Origin: UBA1181 sp045601045
GTDB taxonomy: Bacteria; Bacteroidota; Bacteroidia; Bacteroidales; Paludibacteraceae
Assembly: GCA_045601045.1 (NCBI GenBank)
Contig: JAZRZA010000032.1
Span: forward strand, 1 to 64,000
Direction of reading: 5' to 3'
Length of the DNA: 64,000 nt
Positions 26,085 through 33,900 of the stretch are shown here, piece after piece. A program made the translations under genes and the position numbers. Numbering within the stretch: position 1 is the first letter of the stretch; the number at the start of each line of letters is the position of its first letter. The notes under the pieces were generated by a model, which had not been told where the DNA came from, searched no databases, and saw only the letters and a list, made by a program, of their open reading frames with translations.

Positions 26085-27515
26085 ATGAGGAAGACGATCA
26101 AGAGCATCATCCTATCCTTTACCATCATCAACTCCGCAATAGCGCAAAACAGCGCTATTACGGAGTTTGTCAATTCAGACAACCTGACGCAAGCAAGCGT
26201 AGGTTTCTTGGTCAAGGATATCACCAACGGAAAGGTAGTGGCCCACTACCAAGAAAATACGGACAGAAATCCCGCGTCCGTCACCAAAATCATCACCACA
26301 GCATCTGCTATGGAGATGCTTACGGATACTTTCCGATTCAAAACCAATATTGAATATTGTGGCACTATTACAGAAGATTCCGTACTGTTGGGCGATCTTT
26401 TCATACGAGGAGACGGCGATCCCACGCTTGGCTCCGCCTATGCTCCCGTCACTTGTGACTTCTATGCGGAGGCATTGATGGCCGTCCAACAAAAAGGCAT
26501 CAAACGCATTACTGGACATGTGGTGGGAGACGCCACTGTATTCAAAGAGGATGGCGCCCCATTCCACTGGTTGGTGGAGGACATCGGTTCCTCCTACTCT
26601 CCCACGCCCTCGGGACTAAACATCCAAGATAATCTGTTAGGAATTGTAATTTCTTCCGATTCCACCGGAATAGCTTGCACGAAATGTGAGCCATACACCT
26701 CTCTGATGCAGCCCAAAATAGAGATGACGCAAGAGGGCAAAATGGTCTCCTGGAGAATGACAAAGACCGACTTCTCGTGGACACCGACACTAAGGGGAAA
26801 TATCCCGATGGACGCAAAGCAATACATCAAAACAGAGATGCCGGAACCAGCGCTATTTTTAGCCGATTCCATCAGGAATATGCTGCTGCACGCAGGCATC
26901 GAAGTGGAAGGTACGGCCACCACCTCCAAATGGTACCAAAGAGACTCTATCCGAGATACCCTATTCATCCATAAATCCAATACACTGAAGGAAATAGAAC
27001 GAGTCACCAACTATAGAAGCAACAATCTCTATGCGGAATGTATCTTTCTCACTCTTTCTAAACAGAAGGACACGCTTGCTCCTTGCGCTGGTTGGCGATC
27101 CGCCAATGTGATTTCCAAATATTGGGAAGGGAAGGGTTTGGAATCCAAAAGGATCTTCCAAGTAGATGGTTCGGGGCTTTCCATGAAAAACGCCATTTCA
27201 CCGAAATTTATGGTCGATGTGCTCACCTATATGTACACCACCAGCAAATACCAAAAGCAGTTTCTCTACACCCTACCGACCGCTGGAAGAAACGGCACGG
27301 TGGCCTCTTTTATGAAGGGGACTGCCCTTGATGGGAAAGCCTTTGTGAAGAGCGGTAGCATGGAGCGTGTGCAAAACTATGCGGGCTACATCAACGCCAA
27401 CGGGAAATGGTACGCCTTCTGTATCATGGTCTCCAATTTCACAGGCGTCAGGAAACCGTTGGTGAAACAGATCGCCACCTTGATCAACGAGGTAATCGCG
27501 GCAGACAACAAATAG
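26085..27515 (+). CDS. dacB: D-alanyl-D-alanine carboxypeptidase/endopeptidase (PBP4)
   Basis: Periplasmic class C penicillin-binding protein that trims or cleaves peptidoglycan cross-links. The 476 residues start with a signal peptide (cleavage near IAQ). The three active-site motifs are S65-VT-K68 in NPASVTKIIT, SNN in NYRSNNLYAE, and KSG (KTG equivalent) in AFVKSGSMERV, with the domain insertion between the first two that is typical of PBP4. It follows the HerA-like gene by 11 nt and precedes the ThiD-AraC gene by 13 nt, so these may be one transcript. Confidence 0.94.
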   Translation: MRKTIKSIILSFTIINSAIAQNSAITEFVNSDNLTQASVGFLVKDITNGKVVAHYQENTDRNPASVTKIITTASAMEMLTDTFRFKTNIEYCGTITEDSVLLGDLFIRGDGDPTLGSAYAPVTCDFYAEALMAVQQKGIKRITGHVVGDATVFKEDGAPFHWLVEDIGSSYSPTPSGLNIQDNLLGIVISSDSTGIACTKCEPYTSLMQPKIEMTQEGKMVSWRMTKTDFSWTPTLRGNIPMDAKQYIKTEMPEPALFLADSIRNMLLHAGIEVEGTATTSKWYQRDSIRDTLFIHKSNTLKEIERVTNYRSNNLYAECIFLTLSKQKDTLAPCAGWRSANVISKYWEGKGLESKRIFQVDGSGLSMKNAISPKFMVDVLTYMYTTSKYQKQFLYTLPTAGRNGTVASFMKGTALDGKAFVKSGSMERVQNYAGYINANGKWYAFCIMVSNFTGVRKPLVKQIATLINEVIAADNK

Positions 27516-27528
27516 TCGATTCCATCGG

Positions 27529-28617
27529 ATGAAACCGCTTACTTCCATACTCACCATCACCGGCTCTGACAGCTTCGGTGCGACGGGCATCCAGGCGGAC
27601 TTCAAGACCATATCCGAACTGGGGGCTTACCCTCTTTCCGCCATCACCTCCATCGTGACTAACGAAGGAGCGGATACCATCATCCAAGATCTTCCGCAAG
27701 AGACCATTTTACGGCAAGTGCGCAACGTCATCCTCAATGCGAAACCAGAGGCCGTCAAAATTGGTTTGGTGCGAAACGCAGATAGCATCAAGGCACTACG
27801 AGACGAAATCATCGCTTGCCGCAAAATCATTTGCGATCCAGGCATCATCGCCTCCAACGGAACCATATTAGCCCCAGAAAGTGCGGTGGAATCGATCAAA
27901 AGACACCTGATTCCAGAATCAACGCTGCTTATCCTTAAGTGCAACGAAGCTGAGCTGATGCTCCACCGCCCCATCAGGACAGAAGATGATATGATTTCAG
28001 CGGCGCAAACATTCGTGGAGATCGGTGCGCAATCGGTCATGCTCCGCGGCGTTAACACCGGGACAAATGAGACAGAGGATAGAATCACAACACTACTTTA
28101 CCACAAGGGGAAAAGTAGGTTCTTCTCCTCCCACAATACGGAAGGTTGGAAAAAACACGGAGTCAGCGCCGCCATCTCCTCCGCCATCGCTACCAGAATG
28201 GCCATGGGGGACGATATTCCAACCGCCATCCGAAACGCCCACGACTACATCCACAGCCAAGTGGTATATGCTGTCAGTTCAAAATCACAAGAGAGCTACC
28301 GAGCGGCGGATATCTACAACCAGTTCATGTCCATCATCGCAGAACGCTATGCGGAACACCACGATGTGGCCTTCTACGCGGACCAACTCGCCATCACTAC
28401 CCGCTACCTTTCACAAGTTTGCAACGGGAGCGTAGGAAGAAGCCCGAAACAGATTATAGACAGTTATATTTTACGCGAATCCATCGAATTTTTGGAGAAT
28501 TCCCGCCTACCGATTCAAGCCATCGCAGACAAATTAGGATTCTCCTCCCAAGCTATGTTCTGCAAGTTCTTTCGACACCACGAGGGATGCTCACCCAGTC
28601 AATTCAGAAGCAAATAG
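27529..28617 (+). CDS. ThiD-like (pyrimidine/pyridoxal kinase fold) protein fused to AraC HTH
   Basis: 362 residues in two parts. Residues 1 to about 255 follow the ThiD/PdxK ribokinase-like fold: TGSDSFGATGIQADFKT is the substrate-binding N-terminus, and KCNEAEL the middle motif. Residues about 265-362 are an AraC-type double helix-turn-helix (ITTRYLSQVCNGSVGRSPKQ; AIADKLGFSSQAMFCKFFRH). The anion-hole/catalytic stretch, GTGC-x2-SAAI in ThiD, reads WKKHGVSAAI, so the catalytic Cys and preceding glycine appear lost. I infer a vitamin-sensing transcription factor rather than a working kinase. It lies directly upstream of pdxST. Automatic annotation would call it thiD. Confidence 0.85.
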   Translation: MKPLTSILTITGSDSFGATGIQADFKTISELGAYPLSAITSIVTNEGADTIIQDLPQETILRQVRNVILNAKPEAVKIGLVRNADSIKALRDEIIACRKIICDPGIIASNGTILAPESAVESIKRHLIPESTLLILKCNEAELMLHRPIRTEDDMISAAQTFVEIGAQSVMLRGVNTGTNETEDRITTLLYHKGKSRFFSSHNTEGWKKHGVSAAISSAIATRMAMGDDIPTAIRNAHDYIHSQVVYAVSSKSQESYRAADIYNQFMSIIAERYAEHHDVAFYADQLAITTRYLSQVCNGSVGRSPKQIIDSYILRESIEFLENSRLPIQAIADKLGFSSQAMFCKFFRHHEGCSPSQFRSK

Positions 28618-28664
28618 TCAATACCCTACCAAACTCATAGGGAATTTTCCTTTTTAAGTCCAAT

Positions 28665-28698
28665 ATTTTCCAAAATCGGAATACTTATTTTGCAAAAC
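28665..28698. promoter_or_regulatory. Paired candidate operators before pdxS
   Basis: ATTTTCCAAAAT (28665-28676) and ATTTTGCAAAAC (28687-28698) are near-identical dyads spaced 22 bp apart (two turns), the second overlapping the -33 element. This arrangement suits an AraC-type activator such as the adjacent ThiD-AraC protein; that link is inference. Confidence 0.45.
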
Positions 28699-28719
28699 AA
28701 GAGAATCTACCCACCTTTG
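28689..28719 (+). promoter_or_regulatory. Promoter of pdxST
   Basis: TTTG (28689-28692), a 19-nt spacer and CACCTTTG (28712-28719). The -7 box has C for the first T of TAnnTTTG, as expected for an activator-dependent promoter. The ATG is at 28762. Confidence 0.5.
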
Positions 28720-28761
28720 CGGTCAGTTAATTACAATTGAAACCGATTTAATATTAAAACA

Positions 28762-29634
28762 ATGGAAGATAGAACTATTCTCAACCGCAACCTCGCACAG
28801 ATGTTGAAGGGCGGTGTTATCATGGATGTAACCACACCAGAGCAAGCAAAAATCGCAGAGGCAGCCGGCGCCTGCGCAGTCATGGCACTTGAGCGTATCC
28901 CAGCAGATATCCGCGCCGCTGGTGGCGTTTCCCGTATGAGTGATCCCAAAATGATCAAGGGTATCCAAGCAGCCGTATCCATTCCAGTAATGGCCAAGTG
29001 CCGTATCGGCCACTTCGCGGAGGCTCAAATCTTGGAGGCTATCGAGATCGATTATATCGATGAAAGCGAGGTTTTGTCTCCAGCAGACGATGTATATCAC
29101 ATCGACAAGAGAAAGTTCAATGTACCTTTCGTTTGCGGCGCGAAGGATTTGGGCGAGGCGCTTCGTCGTATCAACGAGGGTGCGACCATGATCCGTACCA
29201 AGGGTGAGCCTGGAACTGGTGACGTGATCCAAGCTGTTCGCCACATGCGCATGATGCAAAGCGAAATCAGAAGACTCGTTTCCATGAGCGAGGACGAGAT
29301 GTACGAGGCAGCTAAGCAACTCCGCGTTCCTTACGAGTTGGTACAATTCGTTCACGAGAACGGCAAGTTGCCAGTTGTGAACTTCGCCGCAGGTGGCGTG
29401 GCCACTCCAGCAGACGCTGCTTTGATGATGCAATTGGGTGCTGAAGGTGTATTCGTAGGTAGCGGTATCTTCAAGAGCGGCGATCCTGTAAAGCGTGCGC
29501 AAGCCATCGTAAAGGCGGTTACCAACTACAACAATCCTAAGATTTTGGCCGAATTGAGCGAGGATTTGGGCGAGGCGATGGTTGGTATCAACGAGAGCGA
29601 GATCCAATTGTTGATGGCCGAGAGAGGAAAATAA
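28762..29634 (+). CDS. pdxS: Pyridoxal 5'-phosphate synthase lyase subunit PdxS
   Basis: Makes PLP from ribulose/ribose-5-phosphate, glyceraldehyde-3-phosphate and ammonia, the deoxyxylulose-independent route, in a 12+12 complex with PdxT. The 290 residues have the conserved barrel: GGVIMDVTTPEQAKIAEAAG, MALERIPADIRAAGGVSRMS, SIPVMAKCRIGHFAEAQ (Lys of the active site), ATMIRTKGEPGTGDV and FAAGGVATPADAALMMQLGA, the phosphate-binding loop. pdxT follows 29 nt later. Confidence 0.98.
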   Translation: MEDRTILNRNLAQMLKGGVIMDVTTPEQAKIAEAAGACAVMALERIPADIRAAGGVSRMSDPKMIKGIQAAVSIPVMAKCRIGHFAEAQILEAIEIDYIDESEVLSPADDVYHIDKRKFNVPFVCGAKDLGEALRRINEGATMIRTKGEPGTGDVIQAVRHMRMMQSEIRRLVSMSEDEMYEAAKQLRVPYELVQFVHENGKLPVVNFAAGGVATPADAALMMQLGAEGVFVGSGIFKSGDPVKRAQAIVKAVTNYNNPKILAELSEDLGEAMVGINESEIQLLMAERGK

Positions 29635-29663
29635 TAGGCTGAATTTTTAGGCGAATAACTAAA

Positions 29664-30233
29664 ATGAGAATAGCGATTTTAGCCCTACAGGGAGCCTTCG
29701 AGGAGCATCAGAAGATGCTCACCTCATTGGGCGTCGAATCTTTCCTTATACGCAAGTTAAGCGACTGGCAGCAGCCCAAGGATGGTTTGATTCTTCCAGG
29801 CGGTGAGAGCACAGCCATGCTTCGTATCATGAACGACGAAGGATTATTGGAACCTATCCAAAAGGAAATCAACGATGGATTGGCTGTTTTTGGCACATGC
29901 GCCGGTATGATTCTCTTGGCGAAAGAGGTGGAAAACGACTCCCGTAACCGTTTAGCCACCATGGACATCACTGTTCTCCGAAACGCCTATGGTCGCCAAT
30001 TGGGTAGTTTCTTTGTCAACGAAAATTTCAAGGGGATCGGAGAGGTGCCGATGACCTTTATCCGCGCCCCATACATCACCAAGGCGAAAGAGAATGTGGA
30101 GATCCTCTCCACGCACGACGGTCACATCATCGCGGCCCGTCAAGGCAAACAACTTGCCATCTCTTTCCATCCAGAGTTGAATGAGGATCGGAGAATTCAT
30201 GAGTATTTCATCAAAATGGTGAAGGGCGAATAG
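29664..30233 (+). CDS. pdxT: Pyridoxal 5'-phosphate synthase glutaminase subunit PdxT
   Basis: Class I glutamine amidotransferase that supplies ammonia to PdxS. The 189 residues begin IAILALQGAFEEH. The motifs are GLILPGGEST, the nucleophile FGTCAGMILLA (Cys about 78) and ISFHPEL with the catalytic His-Glu near the C-terminus. The length is normal. It lies immediately downstream of pdxS and before a strong terminator, which ends the pyridoxine operon. Confidence 0.98.
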   Translation: MRIAILALQGAFEEHQKMLTSLGVESFLIRKLSDWQQPKDGLILPGGESTAMLRIMNDEGLLEPIQKEINDGLAVFGTCAGMILLAKEVENDSRNRLATMDITVLRNAYGRQLGSFFVNENFKGIGEVPMTFIRAPYITKAKENVEILSTHDGHIIAARQGKQLAISFHPELNEDRRIHEYFIKMVKGE

Positions 30234-30254
30234 TCCAACCTCATCTTTAAAACG

Positions 30255-30290
30255 CAAAAGGAGTCTCAAAAGGGGCTCCTTTTGTTTTAT
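30255..30290 (+). terminator. Terminator of pdxST
   Basis: CAAAAGGAG (30255-30263) pairs with CTCCTTTTG (30276-30284), followed by TTTTAT. Confidence 0.8.
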
Positions 30291-30314
30291 GCTATACCCT
30301 AACCCAAGAAAAAA

Positions 30315-30479
30315 TTACACCCTTATAGAAATGACTTTATTCAAAGGAGAAATGCTGAATCCCTCCACATGCCAACGAGGATCATTTTCAAACGCAAGAC
30401 GTTTTTCATCAGGATTGAGCGAAATTACTTCCACGACCTGTTCATGATATTTTACTGTTAGTGTATCTATACGCTTCAT
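30315..30479 (-). pseudogene. Short ORF resembling HipA N-terminal segment
   Basis: 54 codons starting MKRIDTLTVKYHEQ. The segment RLAFENDPRW, followed by GFSISPLN, resembles the first domain of HipA-type kinases in Bacteroidetes (FEYDPxWLxxGFSISP), but the protein stops straight after it. The ATG overlaps the stop of a second short ORF (ATGA), the coupling usual for hipB-hipA pairs. I read the pair as a decayed toxin-antitoxin remnant at the edge of the CRISPR locus; it could also be a pair of real small proteins. Confidence 0.35.
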
Positions 30480-30589
30480 TGCTTACGTGCTCTTGTTTTA
30501 ACAGTGTTCTTTCGTATTTGAGTCAATTCATCCATAGTAGAATATTTAGGCTCCGAAAAAATGCTCTTCACTTCAGAGGTGTACCCCAT
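30476..30589 (-). pseudogene. Short ORF coupled upstream of the HipA-like fragment
   Basis: 37 codons from the ATG at 30589 (MGYTSEVKSIF... KTRARKQ); a TTG at 30661 would give 61. The basic C-terminus and the 4-nt overlap with the following ORF recall the end of a HipB-type antitoxin, but no helix-turn-helix is left. No family is recognised. The 30590-30804 interval to its right is AT-rich and holds nothing else that I can support. Confidence 0.25.
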
Positions 30590-30804
30590 AGAAATAGCAA
30601 TACATATTATGTTATTACTTGCAGAGATAAGATTTTTCTTGGATCTGAGATTATAACTCAAAAAAATAGCTAAATAAAACGCACGCTACGCCTTTTTAAG
30701 GCACAGTATTAGAAAAAATTACGACACACATTATTTTACTTTTATTCAGTCAGATAACTTATAAAATATTTGCAGAAGAAATCGTATAATCATATATTTA
30801 CAAA

Positions 30805-30886
30805 CAAAAAATAGCTCCACGGAGTACGCAGAGCTAAGAAATTCTTCGGCTTATAGCCTTATTGTGAAAAGTCTTTCGTTTAGTAA
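30805..30886 (-). ncRNA. tracrRNA of the type II-C system
   Basis: On the - strand, the segment 30886-30861 is an anti-repeat to the crRNA form of the repeat. TTACTAAA and CGAAAG (30886-30873) pair with repeat nt 12-26, leaving only A18 unpaired. A bulge (30872-30869) follows, then TTCACAAT (30868-30861) pairs with repeat nt 1-8. After it come a GGCT/AGCC mini-hairpin (30858-30848) and a terminal hairpin AGCTC/GAGCT (30835-30813) followed by TTTTTT (30811-30806). It is about 80 nt long, divergent from cas9, with a TACCTTTG -7 box exactly placed to start at the anti-repeat. Confidence 0.82.
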
Positions 30887-30889
30887 GAG

Positions 30890-30897
30890 CAAAGGTA
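30890..30897 (-). promoter_or_regulatory. -7 element of the tracrRNA promoter
   Basis: TACCTTTG on the - strand, 4-6 nt before the first base of the anti-repeat. The -33 region is T-rich without a clear TTG. It sits 30 nt upstream of the cas9 ATG on the opposite strand. Confidence 0.6.
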
Positions 30898-30926
30898 AAC
30901 GAATATTTATTAAATAAAAATATAAG

Positions 30927-33900
30927 ATGGCAAAAATTTTAGGAATAGATTTAGGAACGAGTTCCATAGGACTCTCACTAAGAGACACAGACCTTGGGAA
31001 AAGCCTAAAGAATCAGCTGGTTTATTTCACGTCAGACATCTTCAAGTCAGGAGTAGGAAAAAGCAAATCAGGAGAATATTCCTACGCAGCCGAGCGCACC
31101 AAAAAGAGGTCTCCCAGAAGACTGTTCAGATCAAGGAAGCAGAGGTTATGGGCGACTCTTGAATTGTTGATTAACAATAACATGTGCCCCCTTCCCATCG
31201 AGGATCTAGATAAGTGGAGAAGATACGATAAGAAACTTGGTCTTAAGAGGGAGTATCCTGTCAATGCTGTTAAGTTTGAAAACTGGGTGAGGCTGGACTT
31301 TAACGGAGACGGCGTTCAGGACTACAGCAGTCCCTACCAACTAAGAGCGGACTTGATGGAGAGACAATTCGATTTCTCAAACCAAGACAACCTCCACAAG
31401 TTGGGAAGGGCGATTTACCACATCGCACAAAGACGAGGATTCAGAAGCAGCAAGGGGGAAACCATAAGTAGCCAAGAAAGCGACGATATTGACGTTTCCG
31501 ACGAGATGAAGAAATCGGAACTTAAAGCGTCTTCCGAAATCACGAAACTGATGGAGGAAAAAGAACTACCTACAGTAGGTTGCGCCTTCGCATATTTGGA
31601 AAATCAGGGCGTACGAGTGCGAGACAGCCAATACAAGGCAGTAAGGAGCCAATATAAAGACGAGATAGATAAGATATTCAAGTTTCAAGAAGGGTTAAGA
31701 GATAAAGCTGAACTCCTTTCACAATTGATGAGCGAGAAAAAAGGTGAAGGTACTATCTTCTATAAAAAACCGCTTAAATCGCAGAAAGGAAGTGTCGGGA
31801 AGTGCACTCTGGAGCCTTCCAAACCAAGGTGTCCAATCAGCCATCCGGAATTCGAGGCATTCCGGGCATGGAGTTTCATCAACAATATCCAGTACAGAAA
31901 AGACACCTCTTCCGAGTGGACAAGCCTCTCTTTGGAAAATAAAAACGAACTATTCAATGATGTATTCTTAAGGGTTAAGAGTAATTTTGACTTCGTAGAC
32001 ATCAGAAAATGGATCGAGAAGAATATCCTGAACGACGGGGTGAAGGAATCCATCACTCTTGAGTACAGCAGAGAATCGAAGTCAAGCACAATCAACTATA
32101 GGGACACGACGAACGTTTCGGGATGTCCTATATCCACAAAACTGAGGAACTTGCTGGGACCAGACTGGAAAACTTTCAAGATTCAAACGGAGGAAGAGAG
32201 GATAGATAAGAAAACCGGCAGCGTGCATAGTATTTCCTATGATGTGACAGATATTTGGCATATATGCGCCACATACGACGAACCCGAATTTGTCGAGCAA
32301 TTCGCGACCGAGAAGCTAAAGTTCGATGAGAAAAAGGTGAAACAAATGGTCGGTTTATGGGGTGCCATACCACAGGGATACGCCATGCTAAGTCTGAAGG
32401 CCATAACCAATATCAACAGATTCCTCATGCAAGGACTCATCTACAGCCATGCTGTACTGTTGGCGAAATTACCAGACATATTGGGCGATAATTGGGCTAA
32501 GAATGAAGCGGGACTCATCAATAGCATCGGAGATCTTATCAGTGAAAATAGACGGATTAAAGAGATTTTCAATATTGTAAACTCTCTCATCGCCAATTAC
32601 AAGTCATTGGATAATGACGATAAGCAGGGTTTTAAAGATCCTACTTATAAGCTCCAAGATTATGACTTGCAAGATGTGGAGAATGCCATCCAAAGGCACT
32701 ACGGAGTTCAAAAATGGAACATAAAATCCGAAGAAGAACAAGGAGAAATAAGAGATGAAGTAACGAAACTATACCAGAAATTCTTTTCTTCAGAAGAAAG
32801 GGACTACTTCAAAGTACCCAAACTGGCCGACATGTTAGGAGATCGCATCCATACCATGATGCCATCCGTATCAGATAAGCAGTTAAAGAAGATCTATCAC
32901 CCTTCAATGATTGAGATCTACCCTATGGCTAAGGAGCAGAGGATAGACGGCATCTGGATGAAACAGTTGGGCAGCCCAGTAACAGGAGCGATCAAGAATC
33001 CGATGGCCATGAGGGTGTTACATATCCTCAAAAACCATATCAACTCCTTGATAAGAACCAACATGATCGACGAGGACACAAAAATTGTAGTCGAAACCGC
33101 CAGAGATCTTTGCGATTCCAACACAAGAGCCGCTATTGCAGCATACCAAAAGCAAAGGGAAGACGAAAACAAGGAGATACTGAAGATCCTAAAAGAATAT
33201 AACGACAAACAAAATAATGGAAAGAGCGTTACGGACCTCGATGTGGACAGAGCAAGGCTATTGCTCGAACAGTGTGAACTCGACGAACTCCTCATCAAGG
33301 AAGATTACCAGGACGACAGTAAGTTCAAGAAATTAAAGAAAGAGGACAAGAAGATTGTCGAAAGGTTTAAGAAGGATATAACGAAATACAAACTTTGGCT
33401 TGAACAAGGCGGAATATGCGTTTATTCAAACAAAAGGATAAATATCGCTACTTTATTCGCTGATAACATGGTTGACATCGAACATACACTTCCAAGAAGC
33501 TTGTCGTTCGACGACTCATTGTCCAATAAGACAATCTGCGACAGCCATTACAATAGGGATGTCAAAAAGAACCGGATTCCAAGCCAATTGCCGGACTATG
33601 ACAAGATTCTTCAAAGAATCGAGCCATGGAAGGAGAAGGTTAACGATTTAAAGGAAGCGATAGCACAGTGGAAGAAGAGGGCTAAAAGAGCGACCACAAA
33701 GGACAGAAAGGACGATTGCATCCAACAATACCACATGTATGAGATGGAGCTGGTTTATTGGGAAAAGAAACTCAACTCATTCCTTGTCAAAGATGTAAAT
33801 TCAGGATTCAGGAACAGCCAACTCGTAGATACACGAATCATTACAAAATATGCCTTTCATTATCTGAAAACTGTATTCAGCAGCGTTGATGTCCAGAAAG

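Noticed and set aside
27529..28400. Working ThiD (HMP/HMP-P kinase) for thiamine synthesis
   Set aside because: The catalytic GTGC stretch is replaced, an AraC domain is attached and no thiamine genes are near; kept as a kinase-fold regulator instead.
28723..29607. 294-codon open frame on the - strand
   Set aside because: Antisense to pdxS, an unambiguous gene.
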